From JACVRW01 sp963734365 (GTDB taxonomy: Bacteria > Actinomycetota > Thermoleophilia > Solirubrobacterales > Thermoleophilaceae): DNA of 64,000 bases. Shown here piece by piece: positions 49,658-57,958 of this stretch. The number at the start of each line of letters is the position of its first letter. Position 1 is the stretch's first letter. The translations under genes were made by a program, and so were the position numbers. The notes under the pieces were generated by a model. The model was not told the origin of the DNA and did not search any database. It was given only the letters and a program-made list of their open reading frames with translations. The DNA lies in assembly GCA_963734365.1 (NCBI GenBank), contig CAVTGV010000002.1, forward strand, positions 124,001 to 188,000, written 5' to 3'.

Positions 49658-50791
49658 TCAGCAGCCGAGGGCTCGGGCGATCACCATCTGCTGGACCTCG
49701 TCGGTTCCCTCGCCGATGGTGAGCACCTTCGCGTCCCGGTAGAAGCGGCACACCGGGTACTCCTCGATGTAGCCGTAGCCGCCGTGTATCTGCACCGCCT
49801 CCTCAGCGGCGCGCACCGCGAGACGGCCCGTCTTGAGCTTGGCCTGGGCCGCCGTGAGGCTGAACGACCGGCCCGCATCCTTCTCCAGCGCCGACTTGTA
49901 GGTGAGCAGCCGCGCGGCCTCGATCTCGGTCGACATGTCCGCGAGCTTGGCCTGGATCGCCTGGTACTTCGAGATCGCCTGCCCGAAGGCAATCCGCTCC
50001 TTGGCGTATGCGAGCGCCTCGTCGAGCGCCCCCTGGGCCAGGCCCACTCCCATCGCGCTCACGCCGATGCGCCCGCCGTCGAGCGTCTGGAGGAACTGCC
50101 GGAAGCCCTGACCGGGCCGGCCGACGAGATTCTCCTCGGGCACACGGCAGTCGTCGAAGCTGAGCGGCCGCGTGTCGGAGGCGTTCCAGCCCATCTTGCG
50201 GTACGGCTCGCCAACCTCGTAGCCCGGCGTGCCGTTCTCGACGAGGATGTTCGAGACCTCGTCATCGCCGGTGCGCGCGGTGATGGTCACGAAGCCCGAG
50301 ATGTCGGTGCCCGAGTTGGTGATGAACTGCTTCGCACCGTTGATCACCCAGTCACCGGCATCGAGGGTCGCGCGCGTGCGCGTGTTGCCGGCGTCCGAGC
50401 CGGCCTCGGGCTCGGTGAGGCCGAAGGCGCCCAGCCGCTCACCGGAGCAGAGGCGGGGAAGCCATTCCTCCTTCTGGGCCTCCGAGCCGAATGCATACAG
50501 GGGCCAGGTGCCCAGGCTGGTGTGCGCGGCAACCGTGATCGCCACGCTCGAATCCACGCGAGCGAGCTCCTCGACGGCGATGGCGTAGCTCAGGTTGTCC
50601 GCGCCCCCGCCGCCCACATCCTCGGGATAGGGGATGCCCATCAGCCCGAGCTCGCCGAGCTTGGCGACGATCTCGTAGGGGAACGCCTTGGTCCGGTCGA
50701 GCTCCTCCGCCACGGGTGCCACCTCGCCCTCGGCGAAGTCGCGCACCAGGCGCCGGATCTCCTGCTGCTCGTGAGAGAGGTCGAAGTCCAT
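49658..50791 (-). CDS. Acyl-CoA dehydrogenase (short/medium-chain type)
   Basis: The 377-residue protein has GAFGLTEPEAGSDAGNTRTRA (FAD loop), WVINGAKQFITNSGTDI, YAKERIAFGQAISKYQAIQ (second FAD contact), and IHGGYGYIEEYPVCRFYRDA with the catalytic Glu where MCAD has it. VLTIGEGTDEVQQMVIAR ends the family signature. The protein is closer to butyryl-CoA dehydrogenase-type enzymes than the copy at 19912. It is divergent from the DUF429 gene. The ATG at 50791 (MDFDLSHEQQEIRRL) is the standard start for the family. Confidence 0.94.
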   Translation of the reverse strand: MDFDLSHEQQEIRRLVRDFAEGEVAPVAEELDRTKAFPYEIVAKLGELGLMGIPYPEDVGGGGADNLSYAIAVEELARVDSSVAITVAAHTSLGTWPLYAFGSEAQKEEWLPRLCSGERLGAFGLTEPEAGSDAGNTRTRATLDAGDWVINGAKQFITNSGTDISGFVTITARTGDDEVSNILVENGTPGYEVGEPYRKMGWNASDTRPLSFDDCRVPEENLVGRPGQGFRQFLQTLDGGRIGVSAMGVGLAQGALDEALAYAKERIAFGQAISKYQAIQAKLADMSTEIEAARLLTYKSALEKDAGRSFSLTAAQAKLKTGRLAVRAAEEAVQIHGGYGYIEEYPVCRFYRDAKVLTIGEGTDEVQQMVIARALGC

Positions 50792-50818
50792 GCGGCGGAG
50801 GATGCTATTGCTCGCGTG

Positions 50819-51487
50819 ATGGTTGCCGGGGTCGACGCTTGCCAGGAGGGCTGGGTGGCCGTCCTGCTGGCGGGTCGCCGGCGGCCGGGCGTGGCCGTGG
50901 CGGCGGACTTCGCGACCCTGCTCGAGCGAATCGGCCCCATGGAGGTGATCGGAGTGGACATCCCGATCGGCCTGCCCGAGCGCGGCTTCCGGCAACTCGA
51001 TCTCGAGGCGAGGCGGCTGGCCGGACCGCGCAGGCACAGTGTGTTCGTCACGGCGCCGCGCGCCGTGCTCGAGGCGGGGACCCATGCGGACGCGGTGGCC
51101 GTGAGCCGCAGGCTCACCGGGCAGGGCGTCTCGCGGCAGTCCTACGGCCTGCGCACCAAGATCTTCGAGGTCGAGGCCTGCCTCGAGAGCGCCGGGGCGA
51201 GCATCCGCGAGGTCCACCCCGAGCTCTCGTTCGGCGCCATGAAGGGTCGTCCCGCCGATTGGCCCAAGCGCTCCTACAACGGGATGATGGAACGACGGGC
51301 GCTGCTCGAGGCGGAGGGCATACGGCTGCCCGGCGAGCTGCCGGCCGCTGGCTCCACCGCGGTGGACGACGTGCTGGACGCGGCGGCCGCCGCGTGGACC
51401 GCCCGCCGCATTGCGGCGGGCATGCACAGGACGGTGCCGGAGCGGCCGGAGACCGATGGCCGTCGGCCGGTGGCGATTCACATCTGA
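50819..51487 (+). CDS. DUF429-domain protein (RNase H-like fold)
   Basis: The 222-residue protein begins with VAGVDACQEGWVAVLLAG, the first acidic strand of the RNase H-like fold. It continues with VIGVDIPIGLPE and ends with STAVDDVLDAAAAAWTARRI. The three acidic positions match the DUF429 pattern, predicted to be a nuclease but with no proven role. VHPELSFGAMKGRPADWPKR is the conserved middle. The ATG at 50819 (or GTG at 50816) is 27 bp from the divergent acyl-CoA dehydrogenase gene. Confidence 0.85.
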   Translation: MVAGVDACQEGWVAVLLAGRRRPGVAVAADFATLLERIGPMEVIGVDIPIGLPERGFRQLDLEARRLAGPRRHSVFVTAPRAVLEAGTHADAVAVSRRLTGQGVSRQSYGLRTKIFEVEACLESAGASIREVHPELSFGAMKGRPADWPKRSYNGMMERRALLEAEGIRLPGELPAAGSTAVDDVLDAAAAAWTARRIAAGMHRTVPERPETDGRRPVAIHI

Positions 51488-52252
51488 CTAGACGACGCGG
51501 CGCAGGCGGCGGCTCATCGCCGCGCCCGAGGCCCCGAACAGCGAGCACAGCTGCATGAAGCAGTCGTCGGGGTCCCGGCGCCGCAGCCGCTCGTAGTGGC
51601 GGCGCACGAGCTCCGCCGGCATGAGCAGCGCAGCGGCGAAGGCGTTGGCCTCCGACTCCTCGGGCGGATACGCGCGCCGCGCGTGGTGCGTTGCCGCCTC
51701 GCCGTCGTCGGCGGGCGGGTCGATCGCGTTCTTGCGACACCACACGGCTCCCTCGTGGCGATGCAGGCACCAGTGGCCCAGCTCGTGACCGATCGTGAAG
51801 CGCCGCCGCGGCGGCCAATCGCGGGCCTCGCCGGCGTTGACCCAGATCTCACCGAGCGACGGCAGAAGCAGCCCGGACAGGCCCTCGCTCGTGCCCAGGG
51901 CGGGCACGCCGGGGGCGGAGCGCAGGTCCTCCACGTCGCGCACGTGAAGCCCGAAGCACGAGTCCGCGATCTGGTCCACCGGCACGGGAAGCGTGTTGGC
52001 GTTCCAGATCCAGCCCGGCACCTCGCCCAGCACGCGTTCGGCCTGTCGCTCGATCTCCGACTGCATCACCACACCGATCGTAGGCGCGGCCGCCGCGGAC
52101 CAGAGCGCCGGGCCCCGGGCGCGCGTCTGCAGGTGGCGGTCGGCTCGCTCGCGCAGCTCGGGATCGGTGCGCAGCGCACGGGCCACGGTCGTGGCCAGTG
52201 AGAGGTTGCCGGTTCGCAGCGCATGGCGGTGGAGCGCGAGCAGCTGGTGCAT
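51488..52252 (-). CDS. ImmA/IrrE-family metallo-endopeptidase
   Basis: The protein of up to 254 residues carries the zinc protease motif FTIGHELGHWCLHRHEG (HExxH) and the downstream ESEANAFAAALLMP helix with the third ligand. This is as in ImmA of ICEBs1 and IrrE of Deinococcus, which cut a repressor on damage. The first ~62 residues (MHQLLALHRHALRTGNL ...) precede an internal ATG at 52066 that would also give a normal family N-terminus. It lies 25 bp downstream of a frameshifted gene that is itself coupled to a sigma-factor gene, so the protease may act on a regulator of that sigma factor. Confidence 0.88.
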   Translation of the reverse strand: MHQLLALHRHALRTGNLSLATTVARALRTDPELRERADRHLQTRARGPALWSAAAAPTIGVVMQSEIERQAERVLGEVPGWIWNANTLPVPVDQIADSCFGLHVRDVEDLRSAPGVPALGTSEGLSGLLLPSLGEIWVNAGEARDWPPRRRFTIGHELGHWCLHRHEGAVWCRKNAIDPPADDGEAATHHARRAYPPEESEANAFAAALLMPAELVRRHYERLRRRDPDDCFMQLCSLFGASGAAMSRRLRRVV

Positions 52253-52277
52253 GGGTGTTGAGTCAGGGGCGCGCGGC

Positions 52278-52929
52278 TCAAGCTGACGCCGGACCGCCCC
52301 GGAAGAGGCGGTCGACCTCGTCCCAGTCCTCGGTCGCCTCGGCCGCAGCGCCCTCGGAGGGCGCCTGACCCGGTGGCGGCGGAGCCACGCGGCCCACGGT
52401 GGTGCGGGCGAAACACGGCGCCAGGATCGCCGCGGGGCGGGCCGGGCGCGGGCATCTGGCCCGCCTTGCGCAGCGCTTCCCCGCTCCAGTCGACGATCTG
52501 TCCGAGCGCCTCAAGCACGGTCTCCGACACGCCGCGCTCGGGCAGCAGGCCCTGCTCCATCTGGTGGTAGTACAGGGCGACCTTCTCCTCCTCGGCCTGG
52601 GCCCCGAGCCGGGCCGCCAGCTGGCCCACCAGCTCGGCGCGGCGCAGGCGCGCACGCGCGCGCAGGCGGGGGAGCACCGAGGGCCACATGCCGCTCTGGC
52701 CCTCGAGCGACCTCTGAACGCCCTCGGCCACCGTCCCGGCGGGCGACGCGCGCAGCGCGGCGGCGTCGAGCTCGCGCCTGGGCGCGACCTCCAGGTACGC
52801 GTCGATCAGGCCGGCCAGCAGCTCGCGGTCAGTGCCCGTGGCCTGCGCCAGGAACGGGCGCGGATCCGCTTCGGCGCTGTCCGTGTGCGCCCGCTTGTAC
52901 TCGCCCAGCAGTCGTTGCACGTCGCTCAT
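52278..52929 (-). pseudogene. Small regulatory-type gene between sigma factor and ImmA, single frameshift
   Basis: The ATG at 52929 overlaps the sigma-factor stop. The first ~155 codons read SDVQRLLGEYKRAH and LLAGLIDAYLEVAPRREL, a helical protein with EEEKVALYYHQMEQGLLPER. Near 52445 one extra base (in a run of C on the coding strand) moves the true continuation to another frame. That continuation has ILAPCFARTTVGRVAPPPPG and ends in DWDEVDRLFRGG. The intended protein is about 217 residues. It is not recognised as a named family; gene order suggests a partner or anti-sigma-like protein. A recent mutation or a sequencing error are both possible. Confidence 0.7.
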
Positions 52930-53534
52930 CGTTCGAGCAGCTCCTTGACCCGTCGTTCGAAGCGGGAGGCGATCTGGTGCACGTTCGCCTCGGTCATGCC
53001 GTTGCCCACCTGCCGGGCTGCTTCGCCGGCCGAGTGCGGCCCGAGGACGTACAGGTCGATCACGGCGCGGTGGCGCTCGTCCTGGAGCTCGTCCAGGGCG
53101 CGCCGGATGCACTCGCGGGCGAACAGGGCATCGCCCTCGGGCCCCGTCCGCGGCTCGTGGCCCCAGGTCTCCTCGTCCTCGCCGGGCAGCGGCGCCGTCT
53201 TCGGGCGGCGGCTGCGGGCATCGTGATAGTCGGCGATCCGGCGCGACAGGATGGTGTGCAGCCAGCTCCTGAACTCTCCCACCGAGCTGCCGTCGAACGC
53301 GGACACGATCGCGCTCGCGATCGCCTCCGAGACCACGTCCTCGACGTCGGACTCGGGGAGCTTGAGCCGCGCGCGGTTGACCAGGATCGCGTGGTAGCCG
53401 AACACGAGCACCGCCACCGCCGGCTTCATGGCCTCGTGGCGACCCGCGGCCCGCGCGGCCTGCAGGTAGCTGATGAGCTGATCGTCATCGAGGCCGCTCA
53501 GCTCGTGCTCGGGAAGCTCTCGGAACTCGGCCAC
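52926..53534 (-). CDS. RNA polymerase sigma-70-family (ECF-like) sigma factor
   Basis: The 202-residue protein has a region-2-like segment (LPESDVEDVVSEAIASAIVS, FDGSSVGEFRSWLHTILSRR, IADYHDARSRRP). The region-4-like helix-turn-helix is ALDELQDERHRAVIDLYVLG then HSAGEAARQV. The layout is that of ECF-type sigma factors. No membrane anti-sigma factor follows; instead there is a soluble helical protein and an ImmA/IrrE protease in the same operon, which suggests release of the sigma factor by proteolysis. The divergent gene starts 80 bp away. Confidence 0.87.
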   Translation of the reverse strand: MAEFRELPEHELSGLDDDQLISYLQAARAAGRHEAMKPAVAVLVFGYHAILVNRARLKLPESDVEDVVSEAIASAIVSAFDGSSVGEFRSWLHTILSRRIADYHDARSRRPKTAPLPGEDEETWGHEPRTGPEGDALFARECIRRALDELQDERHRAVIDLYVLGPHSAGEAARQVGNGMTEANVHQIASRFERRVKELLER

Positions 53535-53614
53535 TGGAAGGGAGTCGGGATCGGACCCTGCACCCTGACACGTCCCGCGGCGGTTCCGTCCGGCCGCGCG
53601 GCCAGGCTCGCTCG

Positions 53615-54094
53615 ATGGCCGAGATCTCGATCAAGCGCGCTGCTCCCTCGGCTCGGTTCGTGGTGCCGTCCGATCGCCGCTACCTCGCGATCCGCCACGT
53701 GTGGGCGAGCATCGAGGAGGGGATCGCCACCGTGGGCGTGAGCGCGCCGCTCGGCGAGATGCTCTGGTTCGCGCCCGAGGTTCGCTTCTGGGCCGTGGAC
53801 CGCGTGGAGGCGGGCGACACGCTTGCCACCGTTCAGGGCCGCTCGGGCCGCACGGTCACGATCGGCTCGCCGCTCAGCGGATCGGTGATCGACCTCAACT
53901 CGCTACTCGAGCGTGCCCCCCAGGCTCTGCTCGCGCAGCCCTACGGCAGCGGCTGGGTGGCGCGGATCGCACCCGACTGCTGGGAGCGAGACGAGGCCGG
54001 CCTCGTGAGCGCACGCTCCTACCGGGGCACGCTCGATGCCGAGCTCCCGATCGGGCGCGAGTTCTGCTTTGGCGGGGCCCTGCTGCCGGCGTGA
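53615..54094 (+). CDS. Glycine-cleavage H-protein-like protein lacking the lipoyl lysine
   Basis: The 159-residue protein aligns with GcvH through RHVWASIEEGIATVGVSAPL, VEAGDTLATVQG, IGSPLSGSVIDLNSLLERAP and QPYGSGWVARI. These match HEWL..., VGITE..., YAPVSGE..., DSPELVN.EPY..GW of H-proteins. GcvH carries its lipoyl group on a Lys in ESVKAAS. Here the same place reads QGRSGRTVT, and the aligned residue is Gly78, with no Lys in the loop. It cannot be lipoylated in the usual way. About 40 extra residues follow the domain. It lies 8 bp before an aminotransferase-like gene that also lacks its key lysine. Confidence 0.78.
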   Translation: MAEISIKRAAPSARFVVPSDRRYLAIRHVWASIEEGIATVGVSAPLGEMLWFAPEVRFWAVDRVEAGDTLATVQGRSGRTVTIGSPLSGSVIDLNSLLERAPQALLAQPYGSGWVARIAPDCWERDEAGLVSARSYRGTLDAELPIGREFCFGGALLPA

Positions 54095-54102
54095 GCTGAG
54101 CG

Positions 54103-55260
54103 ATGGACGCGGCGCGGCGCCTGGACGACATCCCGGGCTTCAACATCGACCGGGTGGCCGCGGCCGCCGGCAGCGATCCCGACGTGCTCCGGCTGGAGAA
54201 CCTGGACACCGACATCCCGCCGCCGGCCGCGGCCCTCGAAGCCACTCGCGCGGCGATCGGCGACGACGACGCCAACAGCTGGCTGCCGTTCAACGGCCGT
54301 GACGACCTCAAGGCGGCGGTCGTGGATTACGTCGAGCGCCGGGGCGGCCCGCGCTACGACCCGCTCAGCGAGGTGGTGATCACGTGCGGGGAGGGCGAGG
54401 CGATGCTCGACGCGCTGCTGTGCATCACCGACCCGGGCGACGAGGTGATCCTCACCGATCCGACGTACGCCGGGATGCTCAACCGCGTGCGGCTCGCCGG
54501 CGCCGTGCCGCGGCTCGTGCCGCTGCACTCCGGCGGCGGCGAGTGGCGCCTGGACCTCGACGCGCTGCGCGGCGCGCTCACCGCATGCACGCGCGTCGTC
54601 TTCCTGAACAACGCCTCCTTTCCCACGGGCTGGGTTGCGAGCTCCGAGGAGTGGGACGCGGTGGCGACGCTCTGTGTGGAGAACGACGTGTGGCTGCTCT
54701 ACTGGGCCGGCTTCGAGGCGGTGCTGTACGACGGCCGCAGCGTGATCCACCCGGCGGCGCTTCCGGGCATGCGCGAGCGGACGGTGATCGTGGGCGCTCC
54801 CTCCAGTGAGCAGCGGATGATCGCGTGGCGCGTGGGTTGGGTGGTGATGCCCCGGGAGCTGACCGATCTCGTGTCGCGGGCACAGATCTACAACGGCCTG
54901 GTGGCCAGCGGCTTCGCCCAGATAGGGACCAGGGTCGCCCTCGAGATCGGTGACGACGACGTGGCCCGGGCGACGGCCGAGTGGGAGCGGCGGCGGGACG
55001 AGACAGTGCGTCAGCTGGACGGGCTGCCGGTGGTGAGCCCGCACGGAGCCTGGGCGGCCCTGCTCGACTCGGAGGCGCTCGGCGTGGCCCCGGCGGAGCT
55101 GTCCGCGCGGCTGCTCGACCACGGCGTGGCGGCTACTCCGATGGACGGCTGGGGCGGCGCGGTGGCCGCGCGCCAGCTGCGCTTCGTGTTCAGCAACGAG
55201 CCGGTCGAGCGCCTCGCCCTGCTGGGCGAGCGGGTCCGCGCGGCGCTGCACTCCGCCTAG
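54103..55260 (+). CDS. Fold-type I aminotransferase-like protein lacking the PLP lysine
   Basis: The 385-residue protein has the class I/II aminotransferase layout: SWLPFNGRDDLKAAVVDYV, VVITCGEGEAMLDALLCITD, PGDEVILTDPTYAGMLN, and FLNNASFPTGW where NNPxNPTG is usual. At the Schiff-base site, where relatives read SKELRMIGWRVGW, it reads SSEQRMIAWRVGWVVMP, so the Lys is Ser235. The Asp of the ADE(V/I)Y motif that holds the PLP nitrogen is also missing (LLYWAGFEAVLYDG). It is therefore probably not a working aminotransferase. It may bind a ligand or partner. The start follows the GcvH-like gene by 8 bp, so the two likely act together. Confidence 0.82.
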   Translation: MDAARRLDDIPGFNIDRVAAAAGSDPDVLRLENLDTDIPPPAAALEATRAAIGDDDANSWLPFNGRDDLKAAVVDYVERRGGPRYDPLSEVVITCGEGEAMLDALLCITDPGDEVILTDPTYAGMLNRVRLAGAVPRLVPLHSGGGEWRLDLDALRGALTACTRVVFLNNASFPTGWVASSEEWDAVATLCVENDVWLLYWAGFEAVLYDGRSVIHPAALPGMRERTVIVGAPSSEQRMIAWRVGWVVMPRELTDLVSRAQIYNGLVASGFAQIGTRVALEIGDDDVARATAEWERRRDETVRQLDGLPVVSPHGAWAALLDSEALGVAPAELSARLLDHGVAATPMDGWGGAVAARQLRFVFSNEPVERLALLGERVRAALHSA

Positions 55261-55268
55261 CCGATGGC

Positions 55269-55292
55269 GCCATTTCAGCGCAGCTGAAAGGC
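55269..55292 (+). terminator. Hairpin after the aminotransferase-like gene
   Basis: TTTCAGC-GCA-GCTGAAA is a perfect 7-bp stem, extended by GCC/GGC on the outside with one bulged base. It begins 9 bp after the stop codon. It may end the two-gene unit, though no T-run follows. Confidence 0.5.
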
Positions 55293-55391
55293 GTGAATTG
55301 GCCTGAGTTGGGTACTCATACTCGACAAGTGTTCGTGCCATGAGAGGCGAAATCCGCGGGACGACTCTCGCGGAATTAGGGAGTGAGATTT

Positions 55392-56885
55392 ATGGCAGTA
55401 GCCGTTGCAACCGAGCAGCAGGCGGAGACTTTCGTATCCGCCGAGCACAAGCTGCTGATCGACGGAGAATGGGTGGCCTCGGCGTCGGGCGAGACGTTCG
55501 AGACGCTAAATCCGGCCACCGAGGAGAAGCTCGCCGACGTGGCCCACGGCAAGGCCGAGGACATCGAGCGTGCGGTAAAGGCCGCGCGGGCGGCATTCGC
55601 GGACGGGTCGGAGTGGCGGACGATGAACGCCTCCGACCGCGGCCGCATGATCTGGAAGATCTCCGAGCTGATCGAGGAGAACGGCGACGAGCTGGCGATG
55701 CTCGAGGCCCTGGACAACGGCAAGCCCTACGGCGTGGCCCGGGCGGCGGACGTTCCGCTGGCGGCGGACCTGTTCCGCTATATGGCCGGCTGGACGACCA
55801 AGATCGAGGGCAAGACGATCCCGATCTCGGCCCTTCCGGCACCGGGTAACTACCACGCTTACACGCTGCGTGATCCGGTCGGCGTGGTCGGCCAGATCAT
55901 CCCGTGGAACTTCCCGCTGCTGATGGCCGCGTGGAAGCTCGGTCCGGTACTAGCGGCCGGCTGCACCGTGGTGCTCAAGCCGGCGGAGCAGACGCCGCTG
56001 TCGGCCCTGCGCCTGGGCGAGTTGATGCTCGAGGCCGGGCTGCCCAAGGGCGTAGTCAACATCGTCACCGGCTTCGGTGACGCGGGCGCACACCTCGCGG
56101 CCCACGACGACGTGGACAAGGTGGCCTTCACCGGCTCGACCGAGGTGGGCAAGCTGATCGTCGAGGCGGCGGCCGGCAACCTCAAGAAGGTGAGCCTCGA
56201 GCTGGGCGGCAAGTCGCCCAATGTCGTGTACTCGGACGCCGACCTCGAGAGCGCCATCGCCGGTGCGGCGCACGCGGTGTTCTTCAACCACGGCCAGTGC
56301 TGCAACGCCGGCACCCGGCTCTACGTGCAGAAGGACAGCTTCGACGACGTCGTCGCCGGAGTGGCCGAGGCGGCCAAGAAGATCAAGGTCGGCCCAGGCA
56401 CCGACGACGACAGCGAGATGGGCCCGCTCATCTCCGACGAGCAGTTCGAGAAGGTGCTCGGCTACCTCAGCCAGGGCCAGCAGGACGGCGCAAACGCCGT
56501 CTCCGGTGGCGATCGCTCAGGTGACCGCGGCTACTTCGTGCAGCCGACGATCCTCACCGACACCACCAACGACATGTCGGTGGTGCAGGAGGAGATCTTC
56601 GGCCCCGTGGTGTGCGCGATGCCCTTCGACGAGCCCGAGGAGCTGGTCTCGCAGGCCAACGACTCGAACTACGGGCTCGCCGCCGGCGTGTTCACCAGCG
56701 ACATCTCGAAGGCCCATCGCACGGCCAAGCTGCTGCGGGCGGGCACGGTGTGGATCAACACGTACCACGTGTTCGACGCCGCCATGCCGTTCGGGGGCTA
56801 CAAGGAGTCCGGCTGGGGCCGCGAGATGGGCGGCCAGGTGCTGGACAACTACCTCGAGACGAAGTCGGTGGTAGCCGCTCTGTAA
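55392..56885 (+). CDS. NAD(P)-dependent aldehyde dehydrogenase (betaine/phenylacetaldehyde dehydrogenase-like)
   Basis: The 497-residue enzyme of the ALDH superfamily oxidises an aldehyde to the acid. Visible are the cofactor motif GVVGQIIPWNFPLLMAAWK, AFTGSTEVGK, the general-base Glu in LELGGKSPNVV, the catalytic Cys in NHGQCCNAGTR and EEIFGPVV. The class resembles betaine-aldehyde and phenylacetaldehyde dehydrogenases, so it could receive aldehydes made by the amine oxidases at 16.4 and 27.2 kb, but it has no copy of their operator. The ATG at 55392 is used; an in-frame GTG lies at 55383. Two strong hairpins follow. Confidence 0.94.
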   Translation: MAVAVATEQQAETFVSAEHKLLIDGEWVASASGETFETLNPATEEKLADVAHGKAEDIERAVKAARAAFADGSEWRTMNASDRGRMIWKISELIEENGDELAMLEALDNGKPYGVARAADVPLAADLFRYMAGWTTKIEGKTIPISALPAPGNYHAYTLRDPVGVVGQIIPWNFPLLMAAWKLGPVLAAGCTVVLKPAEQTPLSALRLGELMLEAGLPKGVVNIVTGFGDAGAHLAAHDDVDKVAFTGSTEVGKLIVEAAAGNLKKVSLELGGKSPNVVYSDADLESAIAGAAHAVFFNHGQCCNAGTRLYVQKDSFDDVVAGVAEAAKKIKVGPGTDDDSEMGPLISDEQFEKVLGYLSQGQQDGANAVSGGDRSGDRGYFVQPTILTDTTNDMSVVQEEIFGPVVCAMPFDEPEELVSQANDSNYGLAAGVFTSDISKAHRTAKLLRAGTVWINTYHVFDAAMPFGGYKESGWGREMGGQVLDNYLETKSVVAAL

Positions 56886-56891
56886 GTCATT

Positions 56892-56954
56892 GGCCGCAAC
56901 GCTTGCGGCCGGCAACGAATACCGGGCCCCGCGACGGCGACGTCGCGGGGCCCG
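56892..56954 (+). terminator. Tandem hairpin terminator after the aldehyde dehydrogenase gene
   Basis: First hairpin: GGCCGCAA-CGC-TTGCGGCC (56892-56910). Second: CGGGCCCCGCGAC with GTCGCGGGGCCCG around a GGCGAC loop (56923-56954), a perfect 13-bp stem followed by GCTGTTT. Together they make a strong transcription end. Confidence 0.88.
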
Positions 56955-57028
56955 CGCTGTTTCAGGGGTCGGATGCTTAATCTAGGTTATCTCGACCGGG
57001 TTTATAGAGAATTGCTATCGTCACGCCC

Positions 57029-57958
57029 GTGGCGAGCTCCTACGACGTTCATCAGCACCTGTGGCCCGAAGCGGTGCTCAGGGTGCTCGAGACCCGGGCG
57101 AGCGCGCCACGCGCGGTGTGGCGGCTAGGCCGCTGGGAGATTCGACTCGAGGCGGAGCCCGCGTTCGAGATCGATCCCGGCGACCACCAGCCGGAACTGC
57201 GCGTGAAGCGGCTGGCCCGCCAGGGCGTCGACCGGGCGCTCGTCGCCCTGTCGTCCCCGGTCGGGGCGGAGGCCCTCCTCTCCGTCGTCTCGGCCTGGAA
57301 CGAATCCGGGAGAGAGCTTCCGGGCGAGCTCGGCTGGTGGGCGGCGATTCACCACCCTCCCGCCGCCGGCCGGACCGAGCTCGCTCGTGAGGCGCTCCGG
57401 ATGGGGGCGGCCGGCGTTTGCCTGCCCGCCGGCGAGCTCGCATCCCCGCGGCCGAGCCCGGAGTTGTTCGAGCTGTTCGAGTTGCTCGAGGCCGAGAGCG
57501 CGCCGCTCTTCGTCCATCCCGGCCCGCCGGGCCCGGGGGGCGCCGGCGAGCCGGCGTGGTGGCACCCCTCGACCTCGTACGTGGCCCAGCAGCAGGCCGC
57601 GTGGCTCGGGTTTCAGGGCGGCGTGCGCCGGCAGTTCCCGGCGTTGAGGGTGATCTTCGCGCTGCTGGCGGGGCTGGCGCCGCTTCATGCCGAGCGCACC
57701 GCCGCCCGCGGGGGGCCCGCTCGCCACGCCGGGACCCGCGACGACCTCTGCTTCTACGACACGTCGTCCTACGGCCCGCGCGCGGTGGGGGCCATGGCCA
57801 CCGTCGTCGGCGTCGGCGGCCTCGTGCACGGCACCGACCACCCGGTGGCGCTCACCGGCTCCGATCCCGTGGCTCACGCGTTCGGAGACGGCTTCGCCGA
57901 CATCGTGCGGCGCGACAACGTCTCGCGGGCGCTCGGCCACACCTGGGTGCCTGCGTGA
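57029..57958 (+). CDS. Amidohydrolase family protein (ACMSD-like)
   Basis: The 309-residue TIM-barrel protein has the metal motif DVHQHLWPE at residues 6-14 (HxH), FVHPGPPGPGG with the next His, and the final Asp in HGTDHPVALTG. This matches the amidohydrolase-2 group that includes ACMSD decarboxylases. Between residues 60 and 160 are a helical insert and the second half of the barrel. The substrate is unknown. GTG at 57029 precedes the HxH motif closely, as in relatives. It overlaps the cupin gene by 4 bp. Confidence 0.82.
   Translation: MASSYDVHQHLWPEAVLRVLETRASAPRAVWRLGRWEIRLEAEPAFEIDPGDHQPELRVKRLARQGVDRALVALSSPVGAEALLSVVSAWNESGRELPGELGWWAAIHHPPAAGRTELAREALRMGAAGVCLPAGELASPRPSPELFELFELLEAESAPLFVHPGPPGPGGAGEPAWWHPSTSYVAQQQAAWLGFQGGVRRQFPALRVIFALLAGLAPLHAERTAARGGPARHAGTRDDLCFYDTSSYGPRAVGAMATVVGVGGLVHGTDHPVALTGSDPVAHAFGDGFADIVRRDNVSRALGHTWVPA

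Noticed and set aside
56985..57028. AT-rich stretch with TTATAGAG before the amidohydrolase gene as a promoter
   Set aside because: A -10-like element is possible, but no convincing -35 at the right spacing was found, so it is not listed as a feature.
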